Assembly (NCBI GenBank): GCA_903840165.1
Contig: CAIMEY010000006.1
Location: 1-64,000, forward strand
Direction: 5' to 3'
Source of the DNA: an uncultured Myxococcales bacterium
GTDB lineage: Bacteria > Myxococcota_A > UBA9042
Length of the DNA: 64,000 bases
Part shown: positions 52,623-61,403 of the stretch, piece by piece
Layout of the letters: the number at the start of each line of letters is the position of its first letter
How positions within the stretch are numbered: position 1 is the stretch's first letter
Position numbers and translations under genes: made by a program
The notes under the pieces: model-generated
What the model was told of the DNA's origin: nothing
The model's database searches: none
The model's input: only the letters and a program-made list of their open reading frames with translations

Positions 52623-53927
52623 CTACTTGGCGCCGAGCAGGGTGGAGAACTTGAACTTGCCGGCCTCGACGATGTTGCCCGACATGGTGGTCATGGTCGT
52701 GTCACCGTTGGCATCAAAGCGCCAGGTGCCTAAGGCCCCGTCTCTTTGCTGGATTTGCAGCAACGCATCGCGCAGGGCTCCGCGATCCTTCTTGCCGATT
52801 TGGCCCATGGCTTCTAGGGCAATCTTGGCTGCAACGTAGCCGTAGACCGCATACGCCTGGGGCTCAGCCTTGTATTTCTCTTTGTAATGCTTGACGAATT
52901 CCGCACCCTTGCCTTGTAGTTCTTCGGGCGGGACGCCGCCAAAGGTGACGTAGGCTCGACCATTGAGGTTGTCGGCGCCGGCGGCTTCGATGAAGGCTTG
53001 TTCAAAGCAACCGTCGGGCACCATGATCTTGGCGGTCATACCTACTGCGACCATATCTTTGGCAATTTGGCCCGCGTTGGACTGCGTCGTACCGCCGTAG
53101 TAGACAAAATCGGGATTCATCGCCTTGATCTTGGTCATCAGCGATCGGTATTCCTGCGCCTTGGGGTCAATGCCTTCATGGCCCAAGATCGCTAGGCCGT
53201 AATCCGGCGCCGTGGCCACAAAGACGTCTGCAATTCCCTTGCCATACAAGCCGCGATCGTCCAAGACATACACGGTCTTGCCACCCAGCTTCTTGACCCA
53301 TTCGGCAGCGGCGCGACCTTGGATGTCATCGGCGGGAACTACGCGGAAATAATTGATTTTTCCGCTCGGCCGATAGACGCCGGGTTCATTGGGCTCGCCC
53401 ATACCGGGCTTGGTCAAGCCAGTATAGGTGTTAGCTGGCGAAATCATGGGCAAATTCGCCTTGTTGAGCACGGGCATCGCAATCTTGGCCGCGCCCGAGT
53501 TGTAGGTGCCCAGGTAGAACATCACGTCAGCGTCGGCCACGGCCTTGTTGGCGTTGGCGGCTTCAACCTCGGGGTCCCAATCGCCCTTCTTGGCACTGGC
53601 GTCGTCCCAGTCCTCATAAGTCAGCGTAAAATTACCGATTTTTCCGCCGGTCTCATCCACGGCCATCTTGATGCCGTTGACCATGGTCGTGGTCTGGGCG
53701 TTGGCACTGCCGGTACGCGGCAAGCTGCTGACCATCTTGATGGCATTGGCGGTCGGTGTCCCGGCATTGCCGGACGCGCTGGGGGCCGCGTTGCTGCCTT
53801 CGCCGGATTTCTTGGCACAGCCGCCGACAGCTAAGGCCGCACAGGTCATGGAAACAATGGCCACCTGAGCCAGTACAGAACGGCCAAACGACGACCCGGA
53901 CACGGTGGGCGCGAACAGCAGGGACAT
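52623..53927 (-). CDS. livK: ABC transporter substrate-binding lipoprotein, LivK-type
   Basis: The protein is 434 residues. A signal peptide ending LAVGGC (Cys about 37) anchors it; the mature domain has KMVSSLPRTGSANAQT, VMFYLGTYNSGAAKIAMPVL, LPMISPANTYTGLT, DDRGLYGKGIADVF and PDFVYYGGTTQSNAGQI, the Periplasmic Leu/Ile/Val-binding (type 1) pattern. It delivers ligand to LivHM. The ATG at 53927 follows AGAGG. First gene of the eight-gene leftward operon down to 44872. Confidence 0.93.
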   Translation of the reverse strand: MSLLFAPTVSGSSFGRSVLAQVAIVSMTCAALAVGGCAKKSGEGSNAAPSASGNAGTPTANAIKMVSSLPRTGSANAQTTTMVNGIKMAVDETGGKIGNFTLTYEDWDDASAKKGDWDPEVEAANANKAVADADVMFYLGTYNSGAAKIAMPVLNKANLPMISPANTYTGLTKPGMGEPNEPGVYRPSGKINYFRVVPADDIQGRAAAEWVKKLGGKTVYVLDDRGLYGKGIADVFVATAPDYGLAILGHEGIDPKAQEYRSLMTKIKAMNPDFVYYGGTTQSNAGQIAKDMVAVGMTAKIMVPDGCFEQAFIEAAGADNLNGRAYVTFGGVPPEELQGKGAEFVKHYKEKYKAEPQAYAVYGYVAAKIALEAMGQIGKKDRGALRDALLQIQQRDGALGTWRFDANGDTTMTTMSGNIVEAGKFKFSTLLGAK

Positions 53928-54092
53928 GGGGCTGACCTCTAGGCGCGCAGGCGCGGCTGCAAATGTACGGCAAGCGTGGAATTCGGGCAAGGAAATGCGG
54001 TTCTGGGCTTGGCCTTCGGGCTCGGCCTCGAGGCAGGAACTCAGGCTTTTGAACCCTTGGAGCCCTGTAGTACAGCCAGCTAACGCCTTAGA

Positions 54093-56219
54093 TTACTTAT
54101 AGAATACTAGCCAGGAGTTCATGTTGATGACGGCGCCAAAGCCACCCGGATTGTTCGCCGCCGGCTTGGGCACATAATCCGCTCCATTGAAAAGACCCTT
54201 GTAAGTCAAGATGTTATCCTGACCGATCTTGGAGGCCGCAGTCACATCGACGCGGTAGGGCTTGACATCTTCGCCCGGGCACCAGCCACCGCGGCCCAGG
54301 TACCAAGTACCGAACTGATTCGCGAGGTTACCATCGGTGTCCACGGCTTCGGCGCAGCCCAGCGAAGTGCCAGCGACCGGATTGTCATGGACAAACTCGG
54401 AGCCGTTGACGGTGAAGTGGTGAGTATGATTGCAGAACTCAGCGCAGTTATCGACTTCAGCGCCCCAACCGTGACCGGTGATGATGGCGTAGAGCTCCAC
54501 CTTCTTGACATCGGCGGGGATGTTCACGGTCAAGGGTTGGTACTTCTTGTTGTAATCCTGGTTGAAACTACCGCCGGTAAACAGATTGACCATCTGCACG
54601 GGGGCTACGCCCTTGTTGCGGTTGGATAGGCGTATGATGAAGTCGACCATCGGAAAGTTGCCAGCATCAAAGGTGATTCTCTGCTTGCCGCCCAGGCGCA
54701 AGTAGCTCAGCACTTCTGAAATATCACTGACCCAGCGGCCCTCGCGGTGATAAGGCGTGATCCAGCGGCCGATTTCCAGCGGGCAGGGGCATTCGCAGGC
54801 ACCATAGCCCGTGCCTTTGTCGTTGCACGTGCGCTGATGGGTGGTCGGCTTGCCGTCGATACCCACACAATCACAAGGTTTTTTGTCTGCCGCAGTGCCC
54901 TTGACGCCGCTCACCGGCGCAACGTAGCCCTTGCAGGCTTTGCCGGCTCCGCACTCCGCGTCGGCCTTGCAGGTCGCCGTAGCGTCGGCGCAGATTCCCA
55001 ATTGTTCAGTGACAGCAACCACTTCTGGGACATTTTGCTGGCACGCAGTCGTAGCATCCCCATTGGCGGCGACGTCGCGCTCGCACAGCGAGGCCGTGGA
55101 ACTGTAGTCCCATTCTGAACAATTCTGGTCGTCATGGTCCTTGCACCAGGCGCCAAGGTCGATCTGCGCCGTGTCAAACTGGGCCATGGCAGCCGGCGTC
55201 GGCAGGTCAAAATCTAGTGTAAATCCAGCACCATCCGTGGCTGCGTGCACGGGCACCAGCGTCACAGTCTCGGCCTTGAGCGTCTGCTCGCGCTGCCATT
55301 GAAAGTTCCACATCCGCAGGTCGTAGCTGACCAGTTTCATATCGACAACGTTGGCGCCGACCTGTTCCAACAACCCGATTTGCCGCCAGTTTTGCTGTCG
55401 GTCAATGCCAATGTGCGCCACGCCCCCGACCTTTTGCACCAGCGAGAGCAGCGGGCCACCTGCCGTCTGAATCGGGTCCGGGGCAAAGTGCAGGCGCTTC
55501 TGCCATAGGCACTGGCTAAAGGCATCGGCCGTGCTGAGGTACTTGTCGACATTGGCTTTCATTGTTGTTACAGCATCTTGCGCTGCGGTACTACCGCCTT
55601 TGTCGGCGTAGCTCATGAAGAAGAAATGCACATTCTTGGGCGAGTTCTTGAGCCAAGTCTTGACCGGCACCTTCCACAGGTCGGTGGCGTATTGAAAGCC
55701 AACTGCGCTAAAGAAGAAGACATAGTTGTCGCGACCGTTGAAATTCTCCGACAAGGTCCAATCGCCATTGACGTCAGGGAAAACGACGTCGTCGGCCCGT
55801 TGGCGCCAGCCGGAGCCGTAAGGTCCATCGAGGAATGAGGTTTTTAGGTTCGACGCATCGCCTAGGCAGTCGGCCGCATCCTGACAGCTCTTGGCCTGTT
55901 CAATGCAGATTGGGCTGCACGGATCGGCATCTGCGCAATGTTTCAGACAGGTTGCCTTGGCAAAGCCGTCACAGGTGGCGATCTTGTCGCAGGCGGCGGC
56001 GCAGGTCGGATCTACCGTGACAACATCCGCCGGAACCGCAACATCTGTTGTCGCGTCAACGGTTTGAACGTCACCAGCCCCGGTCCCGTCAACCGCGGCA
56101 TCAGCGCCAGCGACATCTAAGGCTGCGGCATCCGTGGCAATTGACGGAGGCGTGGTCGCCTTGGCAGAACAACCGGTAGCGATTGCGACAATCAACAGAA
56201 ATTTCGCGGACTTTGCCAT
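54093..56219 (-). CDS. Lipoprotein with peptide-N-glycosidase F-like domains
   Basis: The protein is 708 residues. The ATG at 56219 follows GGGAGAG and opens a signal peptide ending AIATGC (Cys about 17). An Asp/Ala/Thr linker, a small Cys cluster (CAAACDKIATCDGFAKATC) and a redoxin-like stretch (NFNGRDNYVFFFSAV) lead to a beta-rich region with CSEWDYSSTASLCE (about 360) as in the PNGase F N-terminal domain, and a C-terminal part with YAIITGHGWGAEVDN, CAEFCNHTHHFTVNG, FGTWYLGRGGWCPG (about 570-660), the PNGase F C-terminal signature. Such enzymes release N-glycans from glycoproteins. Catalysis is not shown. Confidence 0.82.
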   Translation of the reverse strand: MAKSAKFLLIVAIATGCSAKATTPPSIATDAAALDVAGADAAVDGTGAGDVQTVDATTDVAVPADVVTVDPTCAAACDKIATCDGFAKATCLKHCADADPCSPICIEQAKSCQDAADCLGDASNLKTSFLDGPYGSGWRQRADDVVFPDVNGDWTLSENFNGRDNYVFFFSAVGFQYATDLWKVPVKTWLKNSPKNVHFFFMSYADKGGSTAAQDAVTTMKANVDKYLSTADAFSQCLWQKRLHFAPDPIQTAGGPLLSLVQKVGGVAHIGIDRQQNWRQIGLLEQVGANVVDMKLVSYDLRMWNFQWQREQTLKAETVTLVPVHAATDGAGFTLDFDLPTPAAMAQFDTAQIDLGAWCKDHDDQNCSEWDYSSTASLCERDVAANGDATTACQQNVPEVVAVTEQLGICADATATCKADAECGAGKACKGYVAPVSGVKGTAADKKPCDCVGIDGKPTTHQRTCNDKGTGYGACECPCPLEIGRWITPYHREGRWVSDISEVLSYLRLGGKQRITFDAGNFPMVDFIIRLSNRNKGVAPVQMVNLFTGGSFNQDYNKKYQPLTVNIPADVKKVELYAIITGHGWGAEVDNCAEFCNHTHHFTVNGSEFVHDNPVAGTSLGCAEAVDTDGNLANQFGTWYLGRGGWCPGEDVKPYRVDVTAASKIGQDNILTYKGLFNGADYVPKPAANNPGGFGAVINMNSWLVFYK

Positions 56220-56316
56220 AGAAACTCTCCCGCCATGAAGTCCGATGCCACTGCCCTGGGGACCGGATGTACACCGCGCCAGGGATTTGCACAAGGCCGC
56301 GCTTATGCTGCCGAAC

Positions 56317-57177
56317 CTATGATTCTGGCGCACGTCTCCAACGACCGTCCTGCGTTTGCGCCAGCCCCAACTGCGCCAGATGCAGCAAGTGGGACTGCAG
56401 CGAGCGCAAGGCGAAGGGCCATTGCAGGCGGGAGACGTCCGCATAGGCCATCGGCAACAGGGCATCGGCGGGCTGCCATTGCTGCGAAAGGCTTTGTAAA
56501 ACCTTGGATTCGCGCGCCCTGCGGTGGGCCATGTAGAAGCTCAGCACGCCCGTAGCATCGTCCAGCACCGGCCCATGCGCGGGCGCGATTCGCTTGGGGC
56601 TCAGCACGTGAACCCGTTGTAAACTCTCTAGATATTGCCCCATGTCACCGTCAGTTGGGTCAATGGCGATAGTCCCCTGCCCGGCCACCAAATCGCCTGC
56701 AATTACCAAAGCGTGCTCGGCATGGTGCAGGATCAGATGGCCTGGCGCGTGCCCGGGCGTGTGTAGGGCTTGCCAGCAACCATCTGGATCTTCAGCGATC
56801 TTCTGGCCGTCCTCGATCAGCACGTCGACCGGCACGATGCCTTGCAGCCGTTGAGCCGTCAGCCTGTGCGCGGCAATGGGCAGGTTGAGGCGTTCGGCCA
56901 GCGCGACCGCAGCGCCCACGTGGTCGCCATGGTGGTGCGTCAGCAGCAACTGCCGGACGTGCACGCCATGGTCATCACGCAACTGGTTGATAAGTCGCAG
57001 TAATATAGCCTGGTCACGGAACGCTGGTGCCGCAGGGTCGACCAGGACGGCGTCTGGAGCCCCGAGGATGTAGTGGTTGGTCGTCGTCGCTGGCGGCAGG
57101 GTCGGCGTCGGCAAGGCAAGGCGAAGCACAGCCGGGGCCACGAGTTCTGCGCCAAACTGTTCCGTAACGAGATGCAT
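56317..57177 (-). CDS. MBL-fold metallohydrolase
   Basis: The protein is 286 residues. LLTHHHGDHVGAAVALA is the HxHxDH metal motif (about 98-104) and PGHAPGHLILHHA, AGDLVAGQG and IAPAHGPVL give the later metal residues of the glyoxalase II/LACTB2-like group. The ATG at 57177 has GGAGG eight bases upstream. It lies 97 bases before the PNGase F-like gene on the same strand. A thioester or RNA substrate is possible; the particular reaction is unknown. Confidence 0.88.
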   Translation of the reverse strand: MHLVTEQFGAELVAPAVLRLALPTPTLPPATTTNHYILGAPDAVLVDPAAPAFRDQAILLRLINQLRDDHGVHVRQLLLTHHHGDHVGAAVALAERLNLPIAAHRLTAQRLQGIVPVDVLIEDGQKIAEDPDGCWQALHTPGHAPGHLILHHAEHALVIAGDLVAGQGTIAIDPTDGDMGQYLESLQRVHVLSPKRIAPAHGPVLDDATGVLSFYMAHRRARESKVLQSLSQQWQPADALLPMAYADVSRLQWPFALRSLQSHLLHLAQLGLAQTQDGRWRRAPES

Positions 57178-57412
57178 AGCTGCTGCCTCCGTGGGCAGAA
57201 TGCCGGTGGGGGTGCGCCGAGGCAAGTTCGGCGGCGAGAAGGGTTGTATAGCAAGCCTCTATCCTTGCGTTTTGATTGATGTAATTTCGCAGACGACCTT
57301 CAGCTTGGTCCGGTGCCCCGTCGCCTGAAGAACCCGGCAGTGGGACCTACCCGGCAGTCGGGATTGCGGCCGGGGCGAGAACCGGGCAAAGTGCAGAACG
57401 CTAGGGGGATTC
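57178..57412. other. Divergent intergenic region, no clear promoter
   Basis: This 235-base region separates the leftward MBL gene and the rightward beta-helix gene and must hold promoters for both. I see no -24/-12 motif and no strong -10 or dyad. Confidence 0.4.
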
Positions 57413-60400
57413 ATGATAACAAGCAACGACGCCGCCAGGGCCAGGGGCCAGGGTGTTGCGCTGGGTTCATTGAACCGAAGCGCAGTGATCGCATTGACCA
57501 TTTTTGGGATCGCCTGCACGGCAAATCGCAGCACGGCCAACAAGTTGGCGGACGACGCCGGCGGCCTCATCGGGCAGGGCCAAGACGTCGGCCCGGACGC
57601 AGATGCAGGCGGCACGACCTCTGGCATTGCGGCCGATTCATTGGGTTTTGGCGCAGATCTGCCCTGCCAAGGGCGGGCTGTGGGCCCGGATGGCAGTTGC
57701 TGCCCGGATGGGCAAGCTTGGGACGGAGCGGCGGGCTGTGTGCCCATCGGCGTGCCGGGATGCACCAACGCAGCGACCTGCAAGCCCTTTTGGTGCGGCA
57801 GCTGGCAAAACAGCACCGGCGGCAACTGCAGCGCCGGCGATGCCGGTTGCGTCTTCTCCGGACAAGCGTGTCTGGACAAGATGTTACAGGCGACCCCTGC
57901 CCCCTGCCAAGTGGGCGAAGTCACTGCGGCCTCAGGCTGCGTCGCTGTGGGACATCGGGCACCAGGGCCTAAAGATGCTGCTTGGCAAGGCGATTCGTTG
58001 ATCCTGCCGGCAACTGCAACGGTGACTGCGGCCGTTGACGTGTCCGCCCTGCCGGCACTGCCGCCCTTGTCTGCGCCTGAGCCGCCGCAATTCTGCCAAA
58101 TAAACGGACAGTTCGTCCCTTGTCCTGCAGGGCAGTCGGGCTGTGCAGCCGGCAGCACGTGGACCGCCAATGGGGCCTGCGACCCAGCGGCCGGCGTCAC
58201 CTGGACTTGCCCTCAGGGCTTTGATCCGAGTTCCGGCGCAGATTTGGCACCTTGCGCCCCTTCGCTGACGGCTTGTGGCAGTGACCCTTTCGCCGGGGTC
58301 GCCGATGGCCCGGGCGTCGTCTTTGTCGCTGCGGGAGCCGCGGCCGGCGGAAAAGGCACGCGCGCGGCACCTTTGGCTGACCTTGCAGCTGCCGTCGATC
58401 TCGTCCCGGGCGGAGGGACGGTCGTGCTTGGTGCCGGCGCGTACGTCGCCCAGGTAGATACCAGCAAAACAGTGACTATTCGAGGTGTTTGCGCGGCAAA
58501 GGTGACGCTGATGGGGTCGGCCTCCGCACCGGCCCTTCGCGCATATGGCAGCGCTGCAGTCACTCTGCAGGACGTGACCGTGCAAGGCGGCCGCGACGCG
58601 GTGCGCATCGAAGGTCCTGCACAGGCCAATCTGCAACGCGTTGCGGTGGGACAAGCCAATCGAATTGCGATCATCGCCACTGGTAATGCCAAACTCGCGC
58701 TCGCAGACGTCTACGTCCACGACACCCAACCCGCTGGCAACGACGGGTCTCTTGGTCGCGCCGTGCATGGTGATAACGGTGCAATTCTGAGTCTTTTGCG
58801 CTTTCGGGCCACTGGCAACCGCGAACGCGGGCTGTACGTCGATGGCGTCGGCTCGACCGCGACGGGACAGGAATTGCTGATCGACGGCACGCAAATTGAG
58901 AAGAAATCTGGACAGTACGGCGATGGCCTAAGTGCCTCCACCGGCGCGCAGATTGCGCTTGAACAAGTCAGACTGGTCGGCAATCAGACAGCGGGTGCCT
59001 TAGCGTACGGGACCGGCAGCAGCGTTTCCCTGGCGCGCGTGCGGATCAGCCAGACCAAGACTGGTTCGCAAAACGACGGCTGGGGCGTTTTAGCTATGGC
59101 GGGAGCAAAGTTACAGTTGGATCAGGCTTGGCTGGATGCCAACCACACGGCGGCTGTGGCAGCGGTTGGCTTTGGCACCTCAGTTGGTATAGCAAGGATT
59201 AAACTTAGCGATACGCTAGCAGATTCTGCCGGGCAGACGGGATTTGGCCTCGACGTCGAAGATGGGGCCACGGCCAGCGTCGAGACCGCTTGGCTCGACA
59301 GCAACCATGGGGCGGGCATCACAGTCACCGGCAGCGGAAGTTCTGCCACCGTTTCAAATGCTTGGATCAACAACACCCTGGGCCGAAGCAGTGACAAGAC
59401 GGCGGGCAGCGGCGCCTCGGTGAGCAGCGGCGGCCAGCTAGCGTGCAGCAACCTACGACTAAGCGCCAATCATTACGCAGGACTGTACCTCGACGGCCCG
59501 GGCAGCAACGTCACCGGCACCAACGTCGTCGTGCAAGCCATGCAACCGCAAACATCTGATAATAAAGGAGGATTCTGCCTCCTAGCCGATGCGGGAGCCA
59601 CCGCGAACCTCACGGCGTCGCGCCTCAGCCAATGTCAGACCGTAGGCATTTACGTTGCGGGAACAGGCACTTCAGTGGCGATGCATTCGAGCACCGTCGA
59701 CGCCGTAACCAGCCAGGCCGCTGACGGGTGGGGAGGACCCTGTATGGCCGCGACCGACCAGGGTTCCATCGAGGTCGACGGCGTTCGCTTGCACCAATGC
59801 ACTGGCGTGGGCGCCATCGCGAGTCAGCTGGGAACTGTCCAAGGGCATGATTTGACAATCGATCAACTGCAGCCGTACGCAGCGGACCCGACCAGTTCTG
59901 CGGGACTCGCCTTTGACCTTGGCGGCCAGGGCACCTTGCACAACATGCGGATCGATCAGGTGGCGGGCGCCGGCATCCGCGTGCAGGGCATCGACAATTC
60001 GGACAAAAACGGCAGCGGAAAGCCGAGTTTACTGGCCATGAGCGGCGTCGCGATTCGCAACGTCGTCAGCAGCGGAGGCAGTCCCGGGAGCGGATTAGTC
60101 GTCAGCGGCGGTGGGCACGCGACCGTCGCTGCGTTGTCGATCTGGCAGGCGGCCGGTGCGGGCGTTGTGGTGCACGGAGCCGGCTCGCAGCTGACGCAGG
60201 GACAAGCGCCCGCCAACTGGAATGAGCCCTGGCTGGGCCTACAGGCCGCCCTGTGCGGTGGGCGTGGCCTAGCGGTGCAAGACGGTGCCAGTGCCACGTT
60301 GAGTGACGCATTCTTGTGGCAGAATCAGCAGGCCGGGGTGACGCTGACGGACCCGGCTTCCCGACTAGACATCGACCGCCTGCTGGTCGCGTTGCCGCAC

Positions 60401-61171
60401 GGAACAGGCATTGAGGTCAGCGGCGGAGCACAAGCTCGCATCGGCACAGGTGTTTTCCAGGATTGCTCCGGCGCTGCTTTGGTGATCAGCGGCGCGAGCA
60501 GCCGAGTCGACGCCAGTGACCTTGCCGTGGACCGAGTCCACCCTGGTGCCAATGCCCAATTGGGACGTAGTATTGAGGTGATGGACAGCGCACAACTGCA
60601 CCTGGCTGGCGCACGATTGTCGGGGCATCAGCTAGCAGCTTTGGTTGTTGTCGATGCCATTGCGACAGTGGACGGCGTCCTTTTCCAGGCCCCCGACCCC
60701 GCCCAACCTGAGAATTCTGCAGGCCTTGGCATTGTCGTCGGCTCCGGGGCGCTTGCCACGCTCAGGGGGAGCCGCGTTGAAGATCAGCGAGGGGCTGCCG
60801 CGTATGTAGCAAAGGGACAACTCACGGCATCTCAAAGCATTTTTGTGAACACAACTGCGCTGAGCACAGGCGTGCCCCCCATGGGCGACGGCGTTAGCGC
60901 ATTCCAGGCCACCGCGCTTACGCTGCACCAAGTCTGGATCAGCGGTTGCCCACGGGCGGGCCTGGCGATTGCCGGTGGTACAGCGCTGGTGACCCAAACG
61001 CTGGTGAAGGAAAACCTGTTCGCTCTCCTGCTGTTAGCGGGTGCCCAACTCAGCGAGTCAGCAAACCTTTGGCTCAGCCAGCAGACAGTGCCGCCGGCCA
61101 AGATCGACCTGGCCCTGCCGGATATCCCCAACCCGCTGTATCCGCTCCCTTCTCTTGTGCCTCCCCTATAG
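57413..61171 (+). CDS. Very large parallel beta-helix lipoprotein
   Basis: The protein is 1252 residues, the largest here. The ATG at 57413 follows AGGGGGA and the signal ends IFGIAC (Cys about 35). Residues 75-290 include Cys-rich parts (CCPDGQAWDGAAGC, CQINGQFVPCPAGQSGC). From about residue 295 a DUF1565-like entry FVAAGAAAGGKGTRAAPLAD, AGAYVAQVDTSKTVTIRG is followed by about 40 right-handed helix turns of 20-25 residues (GLYVDGVGSTATGQEL, GVLAMAGAKLQLDQAWLDAN, GAGITVTGSGSSATVSNAWI, GFCLLADAGATANLTASRLS and so on). Such proteins bind or cut polysaccharides or serve as surface adhesins. No catalytic motif recognised. Confidence 0.85.
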   Translation: MITSNDAARARGQGVALGSLNRSAVIALTIFGIACTANRSTANKLADDAGGLIGQGQDVGPDADAGGTTSGIAADSLGFGADLPCQGRAVGPDGSCCPDGQAWDGAAGCVPIGVPGCTNAATCKPFWCGSWQNSTGGNCSAGDAGCVFSGQACLDKMLQATPAPCQVGEVTAASGCVAVGHRAPGPKDAAWQGDSLILPATATVTAAVDVSALPALPPLSAPEPPQFCQINGQFVPCPAGQSGCAAGSTWTANGACDPAAGVTWTCPQGFDPSSGADLAPCAPSLTACGSDPFAGVADGPGVVFVAAGAAAGGKGTRAAPLADLAAAVDLVPGGGTVVLGAGAYVAQVDTSKTVTIRGVCAAKVTLMGSASAPALRAYGSAAVTLQDVTVQGGRDAVRIEGPAQANLQRVAVGQANRIAIIATGNAKLALADVYVHDTQPAGNDGSLGRAVHGDNGAILSLLRFRATGNRERGLYVDGVGSTATGQELLIDGTQIEKKSGQYGDGLSASTGAQIALEQVRLVGNQTAGALAYGTGSSVSLARVRISQTKTGSQNDGWGVLAMAGAKLQLDQAWLDANHTAAVAAVGFGTSVGIARIKLSDTLADSAGQTGFGLDVEDGATASVETAWLDSNHGAGITVTGSGSSATVSNAWINNTLGRSSDKTAGSGASVSSGGQLACSNLRLSANHYAGLYLDGPGSNVTGTNVVVQAMQPQTSDNKGGFCLLADAGATANLTASRLSQCQTVGIYVAGTGTSVAMHSSTVDAVTSQAADGWGGPCMAATDQGSIEVDGVRLHQCTGVGAIASQLGTVQGHDLTIDQLQPYAADPTSSAGLAFDLGGQGTLHNMRIDQVAGAGIRVQGIDNSDKNGSGKPSLLAMSGVAIRNVVSSGGSPGSGLVVSGGGHATVAALSIWQAAGAGVVVHGAGSQLTQGQAPANWNEPWLGLQAALCGGRGLAVQDGASATLSDAFLWQNQQAGVTLTDPASRLDIDRLLVALPHGTGIEVSGGAQARIGTGVFQDCSGAALVISGASSRVDASDLAVDRVHPGANAQLGRSIEVMDSAQLHLAGARLSGHQLAALVVVDAIATVDGVLFQAPDPAQPENSAGLGIVVGSGALATLRGSRVEDQRGAAAYVAKGQLTASQSIFVNTTALSTGVPPMGDGVSAFQATALTLHQVWISGCPRAGLAIAGGTALVTQTLVKENLFALLLLAGAQLSESANLWLSQQTVPPAKIDLALPDIPNPLYPLPSLVPPL

Positions 61172-61290
61172 AAGACCGAGCGCTCCAAGGCCGTCCCTCT
61201 CGCACGCGCCGGGAGCAACGACAGAGCATCGGCCATGTCGACCGTGGATTGGCTAAATAGAATATTTGTTTCAATTAGTTAGACCCTTGC

Positions 61291-61296
61291 TATACA
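61291..61296 (+). promoter_or_regulatory. Possible -10 box before the CoA-transferase gene
   Basis: TATACA lies 107 bases before the ATG at 61404 in an AT-rich patch of an otherwise GC-rich 232-base gap; TTTCAA lies 16 bases upstream as a weak -35. Confidence 0.28.
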
Positions 61297-61403
61297 AGCT
61301 TCTTGGGCCAGCGAATTGGCCGCCCAAGCCCCTGGCCATCTTGGTCCCTCCGCCATTTAGGTGCACACTGCGGCCCGCGGCACCATGTCGCCTGGACCAG
61401 ACT

